From assembly GCF_013407925.2 (NCBI RefSeq), contig NZ_CP060201.1, forward strand, positions 2,728,001 through 2,792,000: a stretch of 64,000 nucleotides of DNA, written 5' to 3'. Numbering within the stretch: position 1 is the stretch's first letter; each line of letters opens with the position of its first letter. This document shows positions 32,506 to 41,562 of this stretch, piece by piece. The stretch is from Pseudomonas protegens (GTDB taxonomy: Bacteria; Pseudomonadota; Gammaproteobacteria; Pseudomonadales; Pseudomonadaceae). The notes beneath the pieces were generated by a model that was given only the letters and a program-made list of their open reading frames with translations, ran no database searches and was not told the DNA's origin. The translations under genes were made by a program, and so were the position numbers.

Positions 32506-33285
32506 TCAGAGAAGTCTGACCATGGAAACGTCGCTCAGCGACAACATCCAGTCCGCCCCGCCCGACCTGAAACCAGCCGAACGTGATCGTGCCACCACCC
32601 AGCCCCGGGCCTCGATGCGCCGCCCGGACAGCCCCTTGAGCCACCGACGATCGAAACGCCCCAGCACATTGGGTGCAATACGCAATACAACTGCACCACG
32701 CAATGTGATCCAAACCCCGCCACGATTGCGTTCGACCTTGCTCACACGCCCCTCGAGCAGGACAAAGCCCGAACGGCGGATCTGCTGCGCTTTCAGTACA
32801 GCTGGTCGTCGCCAGAGCCCCAGCCCCGCTCGGCGCGCATGGTTTTCCGCAGCCTGCTGACACGCGACCAGGGCGACGTTCGGCACGATGGCGATCTGAT
32901 AGGCAAGCCCTTCGGCAATCAACCGGGCTTCGAGATTGGTCCCGCTGCCGTCATAGACATGGGCCAGCATCCGACCATGACGATCGCGCCGCTCACGCCC
33001 GGGCAGCAAGCCGACCCGCCCACCGCTCTGCGCCACCAGGCGCTGCAAACGTTGCCGCGCCGCCAGCGCGAACGGCTCGGCCGGACGCCCCCGGCTGGCC
33101 AGTTCCGGCGCATTGAGGCCGATCATCCGCACACTGCGACCATCCTTGAGACGCAGGGTATCGCCATCCACCACCCGCTGGACCGTTGCAGGAATCAGCC
33201 CCTCGGGCGCCGGGCAAAACGCCTGGGCGGTGGTCAGCCAAATCGCGCCCACAAAAAAGGCGCCCACTAGGGACGCCTTTTTCAT
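32506..33285 (-). CDS. Secreted thermonuclease (SNase) family protein
   Basis: Predicted exported nuclease of 259 residues, with signal peptide MKKASLVGAFFVGAIWLTTA and cleavage after QA (residue 22). The SNase/OB domain shows VQRVVDGDTLRLKDGRSVRM with the metal-binding Asp pair, NAPEL, and RDRHGRMLAHVY with the active-site Arg region. The C-terminal part (about 165-255) looks like a second OB-type fold (GRVSKVERNRGGVWITLRG), as in the PAO1 neighbour of rpmE. It follows rpmE by 41 bp. Its first codons form a perfect terminator-like hairpin, which may limit its expression to low readthrough. Confidence 0.85.
   Translation of the reverse strand: MKKASLVGAFFVGAIWLTTAQAFCPAPEGLIPATVQRVVDGDTLRLKDGRSVRMIGLNAPELASRGRPAEPFALAARQRLQRLVAQSGGRVGLLPGRERRDRHGRMLAHVYDGSGTNLEARLIAEGLAYQIAIVPNVALVACQQAAENHARRAGLGLWRRPAVLKAQQIRRSGFVLLEGRVSKVERNRGGVWITLRGAVVLRIAPNVLGRFDRRWLKGLSGRRIEARGWVVARSRSAGFRSGGADWMLSLSDVSMVRLL
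33254..33282 (-). terminator. Terminator-like hairpin inside the start of the nuclease gene
   Basis: AAAAAGGCG (33254-33262) pairs perfectly with CGCCTTTTT (33274-33282), leaving an 11-base interior that contains CCC and GGG. On the - strand it ends in TTTTTT, so it has all parts of a rho-independent terminator for rpmE, yet it codes for residues 2-12 of the nuclease signal peptide. Confidence 0.65.
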
Positions 33286-33326
33286 CAGCGAGGAAAGTCG
33301 GTATCGGCTTTCCAGAACGATCAGCC

Positions 33327-33548
33327 TCAGGCCTTTTTCGTTGCGCCGAAAGCACCGAAGCGCGACTTGAACTTGTCGACACGACCGCCAACGTCCAGAG
33401 TCTTTTGCTTACCGGTGTAGAACGGGTGGCACTCGTTGCACACGTCCAGGCTCAGAGGCTTGGCCAGGGTGGAGCGAGTTTCGATGACGTTACCGCAGCT
33501 GCAGGTAGCGGTAACGGCTTCGTATACTGGATGGATATCGGCTTTCAT
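33327..33548 (-). CDS. rpmE: 50S ribosomal protein L31 (zinc-binding form)
   Basis: Ribosomal protein of 73 residues. Cys16, Cys18, Cys37 and Cys40 make the C+ (zinc) version of L31, [19 protein letters not shown] then [12 protein letters not shown]. The Lys-rich tail (AFGATKKA) is typical. The C- paralogue used under zinc limitation is not in this window. It has its own probable promoter at 33618-33645. Confidence 0.97.
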   Translation of the reverse strand: MKADIHPVYEAVTATCSCGNVIETRSTLAKPLSLDVCNECHPFYTGKQKTLDVGGRVDKFKSRFGAFGATKKA

Positions 33549-33617
33549 GGTGTATTCCTCAGGCTAGCGTGCCGCCACCCAACACTATTGTTGAATACCG
33601 CACGAATTAGGGCGCGG

Positions 33618-33645
33618 ATTCTACCAGACCGCATCAAACGCGCAA
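33618..33645 (-). promoter_or_regulatory. Probable sigma-70 promoter of rpmE
   Basis: On the - strand TTGCGC (33645-33640), a 16 bp spacer and TAGAAT (33623-33618) lie about 70 bp before the rpmE start. The rest of the 298 bp rpmE-priA gap shows no gene or clear repeat. Confidence 0.5.
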
Positions 33646-33846
33646 GAGATCCTGAGTACCCCCCATCAGAAAAAGCCAGCACAACCTTGACAGCCCAGGC
33701 TTTGCCAAGCACTGAACGGCGGCGCCTGCCCGGCCGCGAGAAAACCTTCGCAGAGCAGGAGGCACGCACGCTTATGCAGGACACCCCACGGCTCGTCTGT
33801 TAGGCTCCGGAGCCTATTTACCGTCCGCTCATCGAGATTGTCCCGC

Positions 33847-36066
33847 GTGCCCGACGCCATTCTGCGCCTCGCCCTGCCTTCGCCTCTGCGCCGCCTCTTC
33901 GACTACCGTGCCCCGGCCGGTGTGCTGCGCGCCCAGCTGCATCCGGGGATGCGCCTGCGAGTGCCCTTCGGCCGCCGGGAAATGATCGGCATCCTGGTGG
34001 AAGTGGCGGATCACAGCGAGGTTCCGGCAGAAAAGCTCAAGCCGGCCCTGGCCCTGCTGGACCCCACGCCACCGCTGCCCCCGGCCCTGTTCAAGCTGTG
34101 CCTGTGGACCGCCCAGTACTATCAGCACAGCCTCGGCGACACCCTGAGCTGGGCCTTGCCGGTGCTGCTGCGCCAGGGCGAGCTGGCCGAGGCCCGCCAG
34201 GAACGCTTCTGGTCGATAGCTCCCGGCGCCCGACTTGATGACCCGCGCATCGCCCGCGCCCCGCGCCAGCGCGAGGCGCTGGCCACCCTGGCCCAACACC
34301 CCCATGGCGTGCCCCACGCGCTGCTGAGCAAGCTGATGTTGAGCAAGGACAGCCTGGACCTGTTGCTGACCAAGGATCTGGTGCAAGTGGAAGTACGCAA
34401 GCACGCGCCGGGCGTGCGCCATGAACACTGGCTGGCCCAGCCCGAACTGCCGCTCAACAGCGAGCAGCGCGCCGCCTACGAAGCGATCCGCGCCGGGTTC
34501 GACAGCTACCACGCCTTTCTTCTGGCCGGGGTCACCGGCAGCGGCAAGACCGAGGTCTACCTGCAGTTGATCCGCGAAACCCTCGAAGCCGGCAAACAGG
34601 CCCTGGTGCTGATCCCGGAGATCAACCTGGGCCCGCAAACCCTGGCGCGCTTCGAGCAGCGTTTCAACGCCCGCATCGCCCTGCTGCACTCGGCGGTCAA
34701 CGACCGCGAACGCCTGGACGCCTGGCTCGCCGCCCGGGATGGCGAGGCCGACATCATCATCGGCACCCGCTCGGCCTTGTTCACGCCGATGAAGAACCCC
34801 GGGCTGATCATCATCGACGAGGAGCACGACGGCTCCTATAAACAGCAGGAAGGCCTGCGCTACCACGCCCGCGACCTGGCCCTGGTGCGCGCCCGCCAGG
34901 AAAACATCCCCATCGTCCTCGGCTCGGCCACGCCGTCCCTGGAAAGCCTGCACAACGCCTACACCGGCCGCTACGGCCTGCTGCGCCTGAACGAACGGGC
35001 CGGCGGCGCCAAGCAACCACGCTTCCTGCGCCTGGATGTGAAGAGCCGTCCCCTGGACAGCGGCATTTCCGGTCCCATGCAGCAAGCCATCGGCCAGACC
35101 CTGGCCGCCGGGCAGCAAGTGCTGGTGTTCCTCAACCGCCGCGGTTTCGCCCCGACCTTGCTGTGCCACGACTGCGGCTGGATGTCCGAATGCCAGCGCT
35201 GCGACGCCCGCATGACCGTGCACCAGCGCTCCGGCGAGTTGCGCTGCCACCATTGCGGCCATGTCGAGCGGGTGCCCCGGCACTGCCCGCAATGCGGCAA
35301 GGTCGACCTGCGTCCCGTGGGCGCCGGCACCGAGCGCGCGGAAGAACGCCTGGGCATTCTGTTTCCCGACTACCCGGTGTTGCGGGTGGACCGCGACAGC
35401 ACCTCGCGCAAGGACGCGATGAACCAGCTGTTCGCCGCCATCCAGAAAGGACATCCGTGCATCCTCGTGGGCACCCAGATGCTGGCCAAGGGTCACCACT
35501 TCCCCCGGGTCACCCTGGTGTCGATCCTCGACGCCGACGGCGGCCTGTTTTCCGGGGACTTCCGCGCCAGCGAGCGCATGGCGCAACTGATCGTCCAGGT
35601 CGCCGGGCGCGCCGGGCGTGCCGAAGAGCCCGGCAAGGTGATCATCCAGACTCACCTCGCCGACCACCCGCTGCTGGTGCAACTGACCGAACAGGGCTAC
35701 TTCGCCTTTGCCGAACAGGCCCTGAGCGAGCGGCGCGCCGCTGGCCTGCCGCCCTTTGCCCACCTGGCCCTGCTGCGGGCCGAGGCGCACAAACCGGGGC
35801 AGGCCGAAGGTTTTCTCGATGAGGCCTGCAGCGAGGCCGAGCGCCTGCTGGCGGAACTGAACCTGGGGGGCATCGAGCTGCTGGGGCCGGTTCCGGCGCC
35901 GATGGAACGGCGCGCCGGGCGTTATCGCGCGCAGCTGCTGCTGCAAGCCAATGCCCGGGCACCGCTGCATCGGCTGCTGAGCAGCTGGCTGCTGGTGCTG
36001 GAGCAGATGCCCAGCGGACGCCAGGTCCGCTGGTCGCTGGATGTGGACCCGGTGGATTTGTATTGA
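33847..36066 (+). CDS. priA: Primosomal protein N' (replication restart helicase PriA)
   Basis: Superfamily 2 DNA helicase of 739 residues that reloads the replisome at stalled forks. The N-terminal DNA-binding domain starts MPDAILRLALPSPLRRLFDY. Walker A is GVTGSGKTEVYL and the DEEH motif is IIIDEEHDGSYKQQ. The zinc-binding cysteine region is CHDCGWMSECQRC followed by CHHCGH and CPQCG. Start set at GTG 33847, which gives the standard N-terminus and the same length as I recall for P. aeruginosa PriA. Single gene, ended by a REP pair. Confidence 0.96.
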   Translation: MPDAILRLALPSPLRRLFDYRAPAGVLRAQLHPGMRLRVPFGRREMIGILVEVADHSEVPAEKLKPALALLDPTPPLPPALFKLCLWTAQYYQHSLGDTLSWALPVLLRQGELAEARQERFWSIAPGARLDDPRIARAPRQREALATLAQHPHGVPHALLSKLMLSKDSLDLLLTKDLVQVEVRKHAPGVRHEHWLAQPELPLNSEQRAAYEAIRAGFDSYHAFLLAGVTGSGKTEVYLQLIRETLEAGKQALVLIPEINLGPQTLARFEQRFNARIALLHSAVNDRERLDAWLAARDGEADIIIGTRSALFTPMKNPGLIIIDEEHDGSYKQQEGLRYHARDLALVRARQENIPIVLGSATPSLESLHNAYTGRYGLLRLNERAGGAKQPRFLRLDVKSRPLDSGISGPMQQAIGQTLAAGQQVLVFLNRRGFAPTLLCHDCGWMSECQRCDARMTVHQRSGELRCHHCGHVERVPRHCPQCGKVDLRPVGAGTERAEERLGILFPDYPVLRVDRDSTSRKDAMNQLFAAIQKGHPCILVGTQMLAKGHHFPRVTLVSILDADGGLFSGDFRASERMAQLIVQVAGRAGRAEEPGKVIIQTHLADHPLLVQLTEQGYFAFAEQALSERRAAGLPPFAHLALLRAEAHKPGQAEGFLDEACSEAERLLAELNLGGIELLGPVPAPMERRAGRYRAQLLLQANARAPLHRLLSSWLLVLEQMPSGRQVRWSLDVDPVDLY

Positions 36067-36079
36067 CCGATATCGCGTT

Positions 36080-36144
36080 TTCGCGGGCCAGCCCGCTCCT
36101 ACAATGGGCAGCATCAGACCCGTAGGAGCGGGCTCGCCCGCGAA
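36080..36144. repeat. Inverted REP pair between priA and argS
   Basis: TTCGCGGGCCAGCCCGCTCC (36080-36103) and the opposed CGTAGGAGCGGGCTCGCCCG (36121-36144). The palindromic core is GGCCAGCCC rather than GGCAAGCC or AGCAAGCT of other copies. It lies 14 bp after the priA stop. The gap continues to 36277 without a gene. Confidence 0.88.
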
Positions 36145-36277
36145 CAGGACCGAATAGCCGCCACCGATCCCCCTGCAGCCCTCTATAGTTGGCAAGCCCG
36201 TTCCAGCAACGGATAATGCCCAGTTTTTCCACCCGCGCACCAACGCGCCGCCGCGCCAGCGGTCGAACGAGAAGACC

Positions 36278-38014
36278 ATGAAAGACACCATTCGCCAGCT
36301 CATCCAGCAAGCCATCACCCAACTCGTCACCGAAGGTGTGTTGCCAGAAGGCCTGACGCCGGCGATCCAGGTCGAAAACACCCGCGACAAGACCCACGGC
36401 GACTTCGCCAGCAATATCGCCATGATGCTAGCCAAGCCCGCCGGCATGAAGCCCCGCGACCTGGCAGAAAAAATCATCGCCGCGCTGCCGGCCCATGAGG
36501 ACCTGAGCAAGGCGGAAATCGCCGGCCCGGGCTTCATCAACTTCTTCCAGAACACCCAGGCCCTGGCCGCGCGCCTGGACGCCGCCCTTGGCGACGAGCA
36601 CCTGGGCGTGCGCAAGGCCGGCCCGGTGCAGCGCACCGTGATCGACATGTCGGCGCCCAACCTGGCCAAGGAAATGCACGTTGGCCACCTGCGCTCCACC
36701 ATCATCGGTGACGGCGTGGCGCGGGTCCTGGAGTTCCTCGGCGACACCGTGATCCGTCAGAACCACGTCGGCGACTGGGGCACCCAGTTCGGCATGCTGA
36801 TGGCCTACCTGGAAGAAAACCCGATCATCAGCGACGAGCTGTCGGACCTGGAGAACTTCTACCGCGCCGCCAAGCAGCGCTTCGACGAGTCCGAAGCCTT
36901 TGCCGACCGCGCCCGCGGCCTGGTGGTCAAGCTGCAAGCCGGCGACCCGGACTGCCTGGAGCTGTGGACCAAGTTCAAGGACATCTCCCTGTCCCACTGC
37001 CAGAAGATCTACGAGCTGCTCAACGTCAAGCTGACCATGGCCGATGTCATGGGCGAGAGCGCCTACAACGATGACCTGATCAACGTGGTCAACGACCTCA
37101 AGGCCCAGGGCATGCTGGTGGAGAGCAACGGCGCCCAGTGCGTGTTCCTCGACGAGTTCAAGAATGCCGAAGGCGAGCCGCTGCCGGTGATCATCGTCAA
37201 GGCCGACGGCGGCTACCTGTACGCCACCACCGACCTGGCCGCCGTGCGCTACCGCAGTGGCAAGCTCAAGGCCGATCGCGCCCTGTACTTCGTCGACCAG
37301 CGCCAGGCCCTGCACTTCCAGCAAGTGTTCGCCGTGGCCCGCAAGGCCGGCTTCGTGACCCATCCGATGGAAATGGAGCACATGGGCTTCGGCACCATGA
37401 ACGGCGCCGACGGCCGTCCGTTCAAGACCCGCGACGGCGGCACCGTGAAGCTCATCGACCTGCTCACCGAAGCCGAAGAACGCGCCTACGCCCTGGTCAA
37501 AGAGAAAAACCCGCAACTGCCGGAAGCCGATCTGCGCAGCATCGCCAAGGTGGTGGGCATCGACTCGGTGAAATACGCCGACCTGTCCAAGCACCGCACC
37601 AGCGACTACAGCTTCAACTTCGACCTGATGCTCAACTTCGAAGGCAACACCGCCCCTTACCTGCTGTACGCCTACACCCGCGCCGCCGGTGTGTTCCGCA
37701 AGCTGGGCAAGGACTTCAGCGAAGTCGGCGGGCAGATCGAACTGCACGCGGCCCAGGAGCTGGAACTGGCGGCCAAGCTGGCGCAGTTCGGCGAGATCCT
37801 CAACAACGTCGCCGACAAGGGCACGCCGCACATCCTCTGCACCTACCTGTATGACGTGGCCGGCCTGTTCTCCAGCTTCTACGAGAACTGCCCGATCCTG
37901 GCGGCCGAGACGCCGACGCAGATGCACAGCCGCCTGCGCCTCACCGAGCTGACCCGCCGTACCCTCAAGCAAGGTCTGGAACTGCTGGGCCTCAAAGTCC
38001 TGGAGCAAATGTAA
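36278..38014 (+). CDS. argS: Arginyl-tRNA synthetase
   Basis: Class I aminoacyl-tRNA synthetase that charges tRNA-Arg, 578 residues. The N-terminal Add1 domain (first 110 residues) precedes the HIGH-type motif in [16 protein letters not shown]. The KMSKS motif is degenerate, as common for ArgRS ([14 protein letters not shown]). The C-terminal anticodon-binding domain ends [15 protein letters not shown]. The next gene starts two bases after the stop, so both are likely co-transcribed. Confidence 0.97.
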   Translation: MKDTIRQLIQQAITQLVTEGVLPEGLTPAIQVENTRDKTHGDFASNIAMMLAKPAGMKPRDLAEKIIAALPAHEDLSKAEIAGPGFINFFQNTQALAARLDAALGDEHLGVRKAGPVQRTVIDMSAPNLAKEMHVGHLRSTIIGDGVARVLEFLGDTVIRQNHVGDWGTQFGMLMAYLEENPIISDELSDLENFYRAAKQRFDESEAFADRARGLVVKLQAGDPDCLELWTKFKDISLSHCQKIYELLNVKLTMADVMGESAYNDDLINVVNDLKAQGMLVESNGAQCVFLDEFKNAEGEPLPVIIVKADGGYLYATTDLAAVRYRSGKLKADRALYFVDQRQALHFQQVFAVARKAGFVTHPMEMEHMGFGTMNGADGRPFKTRDGGTVKLIDLLTEAEERAYALVKEKNPQLPEADLRSIAKVVGIDSVKYADLSKHRTSDYSFNFDLMLNFEGNTAPYLLYAYTRAAGVFRKLGKDFSEVGGQIELHAAQELELAAKLAQFGEILNNVADKGTPHILCTYLYDVAGLFSSFYENCPILAAETPTQMHSRLRLTELTRRTLKQGLELLGLKVLEQM

Positions 38015-38015
38015 G

Positions 38016-38723
38016 TTGGCTGCCAAGAAAAAACCCGCACCCAAGCGTGGCGCCAGCCGCTACCAGGCCCCGGCCAAGAAGCCGATTCCGGGCTGGTTGT
38101 GGCTGGCCATCGGCCTGACCATCGGTGCCTTCATCGTGTTCCTGATGAAGCTCGAACCGGGCAAGGGCGGCGACAGCGTCAAGCGCGAGAAGATCGAACA
38201 GCAGAAAGCCAGCAAGATCGCCGAGGCCAACAAGACCCCGCCGAGCCCGCAGCAACCGGTGAAGCCCAAGTACGACTTCTATACCCTGCTGCCGGAATCG
38301 GAGGTCATAGTGCCGCCGGAGGCCGTGCCGGAGAAAACCCTGCCGACGCCGCAAGTGCCGCCGGTGCCCACCACCCCGGTAACCCCGGCGGAAGCGGCGA
38401 AGATCGACACCGCCCGGGCCCAGGCGGCCCTGGCCGGCATCACCCCGCCACCGGCGCCACCGGTGGCCAAGGCGGCGCCTGTGACCAAGTTCTTCCTCCA
38501 GGCCGGCTCGTTCCGCAAGCAGGCCGATGCCGACAAGGTACGGGCGCAGATCATCCTGCTGGGCCAGTCGGTGGCGGTGGAATCCGGCACGGTGAAGGAC
38601 GAAACCTGGTACCGGGTATTGGTCGGGCCGTTCAGCAACCGCGAACAGCTCACCGTGGCCCAGAAACAACTGTCCGGCGCCGGCTTCAGCAACCTGCTGT
38701 TACAACAGCGCCAGAGCCGCTGA
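38016..38723 (+). CDS. SPOR-domain cell division protein, FtsN-like
   Basis: Bitopic inner-membrane protein of 235 residues: a basic cytoplasmic tail (MAAKKKPAPKRGASRYQ), one helix (about 28-47, WLWLAIGLTIGAFIVFLM), a Pro-rich periplasmic linker, and a C-terminal SPOR domain (about 155-230, FFLQAGSFRKQADADKVRAQ) that binds septal glycan. The layout is that of FtsN, and it lies between argS and hslVU where pseudomonads carry this gene. Start is TTG 38016; no ATG occurs before the helix. FtsN function is inferred from layout and context. Confidence 0.85.
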   Translation: MAAKKKPAPKRGASRYQAPAKKPIPGWLWLAIGLTIGAFIVFLMKLEPGKGGDSVKREKIEQQKASKIAEANKTPPSPQQPVKPKYDFYTLLPESEVIVPPEAVPEKTLPTPQVPPVPTTPVTPAEAAKIDTARAQAALAGITPPPAPPVAKAAPVTKFFLQAGSFRKQADADKVRAQIILLGQSVAVESGTVKDETWYRVLVGPFSNREQLTVAQKQLSGAGFSNLLLQQRQSR

Positions 38724-38743
38724 GCCGACCGCTCCACGATGGA

Positions 38744-38799
38744 TCGCGAACCAGCCCACTCCTGCACAACGCGCTGTAGGAGCGGGCTGGCCCGCGAAG
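38744..38799. repeat. Inverted REP pair between the SPOR gene and hslV
   Basis: Imperfect unit at 38744-38767 (ATCGCGAACCAGCCCACTCC) opposed to a clean TGTAGGAGCGGGCTGGCCCG at 38776-38799. It lies 20 bp after the SPOR gene stop and before the heat-shock promoter. Confidence 0.85.
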
Positions 38800-38847
38800 C
38801 GCTTGCAGCTGGCAACAATGACCGCCGGTCCCCCGCCAAAGCCTCCA

Positions 38848-38875
38848 GTTGAAAAACGCTCAGCCACCCCCATAT
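38848..38875 (+). promoter_or_regulatory. Sigma-32 heat-shock promoter of hslVU
   Basis: GTTGAAA (38848-38854), a 13 bp spacer and CCCCATAT (38868-38875) match the sigma-32 consensus CTTGAAA-N11-16-CCCCATNT almost perfectly. It lies 46 bp before the hslV start at 38922. hslVU is a known heat-shock operon in E. coli. Confidence 0.82.
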
Positions 38876-38921
38876 GAGTTTCCATCAGGGCACTTTCGCC
38901 CCGCTGTGTGGAGACTTCCCC

Positions 38922-39452
38922 TTGACCACCATCGTTTCAGTCCGCCGCCACGGCAAAGTCGTCATGGGCGGCGACGGCCAGGTTTCTCTCGGCAACACCG
39001 TGATGAAAGGCAACGCGAAAAAAGTCCGTCGCCTGTACCACGGCCAGGTGATTGCCGGTTTTGCCGGAGCCACCGCTGACGCCTTCACCCTGTTCGAACG
39101 TTTCGAAGGCCAGTTGGAGAAACATCAGGGTCACCTGGTGCGCGCCGCCGTCGAACTGGCCAAGGAATGGCGCACCGACCGCTCCCTCAGCCGCCTGGAG
39201 GCCATGCTGGCCGTGGCCAACAAGGACGCCTCCCTGATCATCACCGGCAACGGCGACGTGGTGGAGCCGGAGGACGGCCTGATCGCCATGGGTTCCGGTG
39301 GCGCCTACGCCCAGGCCGCGGCCAGCGCCCTGCTGAAGAAGACCGACTTGTCGGCTCGCGAAATCGTCGAGACGGCCCTGGGCATTGCCGGCGACATCTG
39401 CGTATTCACCAACCACACTCAAACCATCGAGGAGCAGGATCTCGCGGAATAA
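38922..39452 (+). CDS. hslV: ATP-dependent protease subunit HslV (ClpQ)
   Basis: Proteasome-like peptidase subunit of 176 residues that forms a double hexamer capped by HslU. After the initiator residue the protein begins [19 protein letters not shown]: the first Thr is the catalytic nucleophile once Met is removed. Lys in KKVRRLYHG and the glycine turns follow. The start is TTG 38922; the earlier ATG at 38874 overlaps the sigma-32 -10 box and would bury the catalytic Thr. hslU follows after 57 bp. Confidence 0.97.
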   Translation: MTTIVSVRRHGKVVMGGDGQVSLGNTVMKGNAKKVRRLYHGQVIAGFAGATADAFTLFERFEGQLEKHQGHLVRAAVELAKEWRTDRSLSRLEAMLAVANKDASLIITGNGDVVEPEDGLIAMGSGGAYAQAAASALLKKTDLSAREIVETALGIAGDICVFTNHTQTIEEQDLAE

Positions 39453-39509
39453 GCCTGTTGCGGCGCTCGCGCCACGGCATTCATTCTTGCTTGAGGACCG
39501 CCAATTACT

Positions 39510-40847
39510 ATGTCCATGACACCCCGCGAAATCGTCCACGAACTCAACCGCCACATCATCGGCCAGGACGATGCCAAGCGCGCCGTCGCGATCGCCCTGC
39601 GCAACCGCTGGCGCCGGATGCAACTGCCGGCCGAACTGCGCGTTGAAGTGACGCCCAAGAACATCCTGATGATCGGCCCGACCGGTGTCGGCAAGACCGA
39701 AATCGCCCGCCGCCTGGCCAAGCTGGCCAATGCACCGTTCATCAAGGTCGAAGCCACCAAGTTCACCGAAGTCGGCTATGTCGGTCGCGACGTCGAATCG
39801 ATCATTCGTGACCTGGCCGATGCGGCGATCAAGATGTTCCGCGAACAGGAAATGATCCGGGTTCGCCACCGCGCCGAAGACGCCGCCGAAGAGCGCATCC
39901 TCGACGCCCTGCTGCCACCGGCGCGCATGGGCTTCAACAGCGATGAAGCGCCGGCCCAGGACTCCAACACCCGCCAGCTGTTCCGCAAGCGCCTGCGCGA
40001 AGGTCAGCTGGACGACAAGGAAATCGAGATCGAAGTGGCGGAAGTCACCGGCGTCGACATCTCCGCGCCTCCGGGCATGGAAGAAATGACTAACCAGCTG
40101 CAGAACCTGTTCGCCAACATGGGCAAGGGCAAGCGCAAGAGCCGCAAGCTCAAGGTCAAGGAAGCGCTGAAGCTGGTGCGGGATGAAGAGGCCAGCCGCC
40201 TGGTCAACGACGAGGAGTTGAAGGCCAAGGCGCTGGAAGCCGTCGAGCAACACGGCATCGTGTTCATCGACGAAATCGACAAAGTGGCCAAGCGCGGCAA
40301 CTCCGGCGGCGTCGATGTGTCCCGCGAAGGCGTGCAGCGCGACCTGCTGCCCCTGATCGAAGGCTGCACCGTCAACACCAAGCTGGGCATGGTCAAGACC
40401 GACCACATCCTGTTCATTGCCTCCGGTGCTTTCCACCTGAGCAAGCCCAGCGACCTGGTGCCGGAGCTGCAAGGGCGCCTGCCGATCCGCGTCGAACTCA
40501 AGGCCCTGTCGCCGGAAGACTTCGAGCGCATCCTCAGCGAGCCTCACGCGTCGCTGACCGAGCAATACCGTGAGCTGCTCAAGACCGAAGGCCTGAACAT
40601 CGAGTTCCTGCCCGAGGGCATCAAGCGCCTGGCGGAGATTGCCTGGCAGGTCAACGAGAAGACCGAGAACATCGGTGCACGTCGCCTGCACACCCTGCTC
40701 GAGCGCCTGCTGGAAGAGGTGTCGTTCAGTGCCGGCGACCTGGCCAGCGCCCATAACGAAGAGCCGATCCGCATCGACGCGGCCTACGTCAACAGCCACC
40801 TGGGCGAATTGGCGCAGAACGAAGATCTGTCGCGCTACATCCTCTAA
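39510..40847 (+). CDS. hslU: ATP-dependent protease ATPase subunit HslU (ClpY)
   Basis: AAA+ unfoldase of 445 residues that feeds substrates to HslV. Walker A is [12 protein letters not shown] near residue 60, Walker [13 protein letters not shown] near residue 250, the pore loop GYVGRDVES is at about 90, and the I-domain (about 110-240) is rich in charged residues. The C-terminal tail LSRYIL is the peptide that inserts into and activates HslV. Second gene of the heat-shock operon. Confidence 0.97.
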   Translation: MSMTPREIVHELNRHIIGQDDAKRAVAIALRNRWRRMQLPAELRVEVTPKNILMIGPTGVGKTEIARRLAKLANAPFIKVEATKFTEVGYVGRDVESIIRDLADAAIKMFREQEMIRVRHRAEDAAEERILDALLPPARMGFNSDEAPAQDSNTRQLFRKRLREGQLDDKEIEIEVAEVTGVDISAPPGMEEMTNQLQNLFANMGKGKRKSRKLKVKEALKLVRDEEASRLVNDEELKAKALEAVEQHGIVFIDEIDKVAKRGNSGGVDVSREGVQRDLLPLIEGCTVNTKLGMVKTDHILFIASGAFHLSKPSDLVPELQGRLPIRVELKALSPEDFERILSEPHASLTEQYRELLKTEGLNIEFLPEGIKRLAEIAWQVNEKTENIGARRLHTLLERLLEEVSFSAGDLASAHNEEPIRIDAAYVNSHLGELAQNEDLSRYIL

Positions 40848-40866
40848 GAGACAAGCTCAAAGCCTC

Positions 40867-40914
40867 AAGCTGCAAGTTGATCGCGGTCATCTTGTAGCTT
40901 GCAGCTTGCAGCTT
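40867..40914. repeat. GCTGCAAG-type inverted repeat downstream of hslU
   Basis: AAGCTGCAAG (40867-40876) and CTTGCAGCTT (40905-40914) form a perfect 10 bp inverted repeat, 19 bp after the hslU stop. The arm is followed by TTGATCGCGG, similar to the mrcA copy. Confidence 0.75.
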
Positions 40915-40926
40915 TAAGCTGCCTCC

Positions 40927-41304
40927 ATGACTAAACTCCCCTCCGGCATCAACCTGCACAAAGCCTCGAAAACCCTGACCCTGACCTACGGGCCGGACGA
41001 GGTCTATCACCTGCCTGCGGAATTCCTGCGGGTGCATTCTCCCTCCGCCGAGGTCCAGGGCCACGGCAAGCCCATCCTGCAATTCGGCAAGCTCGGCGTC
41101 GGCCTGAGCAAGGTTGAACCGGCGGGCCAGTACGCACTGAAATTGACCTTCGACGATGGCCATGACAGCGGACTGTTCACCTGGGACTACCTGTACCAGT
41201 TGGCTTTGCGTCAGGACGAGCTGTGGAGCGATTATCTGGCAGAGCTCAAAGCGGCCGGAAAATCCCGCGATCCGAATGAGTCGATAATCAAGCTGATGCT
41301 CTAG
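40927..41304 (+). CDS. DUF971 domain protein
   Basis: Small soluble protein of 125 residues with the DUF971 fold, related to the N-terminal domain of gamma-butyrobetaine hydroxylase. The typical pattern is seen in TYGPDEVYHLPAEFLRVHSPSAE and then HDSGLFTWDYLYQLA. Cellular role not known to me. It has followed hslU and preceded phaC1 in every pseudomonad layout I recall. It is separated from hslU by 79 bp holding an inverted repeat. Confidence 0.85.
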   Translation: MTKLPSGINLHKASKTLTLTYGPDEVYHLPAEFLRVHSPSAEVQGHGKPILQFGKLGVGLSKVEPAGQYALKLTFDDGHDSGLFTWDYLYQLALRQDELWSDYLAELKAAGKSRDPNESIIKLML

Positions 41305-41416
41305 CCCGAGCCTCCGGCTGTTTAGAGGGCATTTTCTAATTTCATCTGTTTGAATGCTGGGCTGCATGGCCAATGAATGGCCTGCTTGCGAAAAAAATTA
41401 AACTCGGGTAACCAAT

Positions 41417-41437
41417 GGAACTGGCAAGTTCCCTGCA
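41417..41437 (+). promoter_or_regulatory. Sigma-54-like element overlapping a palindrome upstream of phaC1
   Basis: TGGCAAGTTCCCTGCA (41422-41437) fits the -24/-12 pattern with GG and GC ten bases apart. The same bases are part of a perfect palindrome GGAACTGGCAAGTTCC (41417-41432), so it could instead be an operator, for example for PhaD. It lies about 125 bp before phaC1. Confidence 0.45.
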
Positions 41438-41491
41438 GAGTTCTCTGCACTTTTAAAGCAGCGGTACGCAATCAACGGTCACCCGAGCAGT

Positions 41492-41536
41492 AGTACCTGG
41501 CATCGTGCTGTGTGACTGCACAGCAGGTCCGGTACT
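41492..41536 (+). promoter_or_regulatory. Nested inverted repeat (hairpin or operator) before phaC1
   Basis: The inner arms TGCTGTG (41506-41512) and CACAGCA (41519-41525) are perfect with a TGACTG loop, and the outer arms AGTACC (41492-41497) and GGTACT (41531-41536) extend them with a three-base offset. It lies 26 bp before the phaC1 start. Confidence 0.55.
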
Positions 41537-41562
41537 CGTCTCAGGACAATGGAGCGTCGTAG

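Noticed and set aside
33829..36747. Long - strand open frame (972 codons) over priA and the argS start
   Set aside because: It crosses a REP pair and two genes with clear function; its translation shows no motif.
38874..38921. ATG 38874 as the hslV start
   Set aside because: It overlaps the -10 box of the sigma-32 promoter and would place 16 residues ahead of the catalytic Thr.
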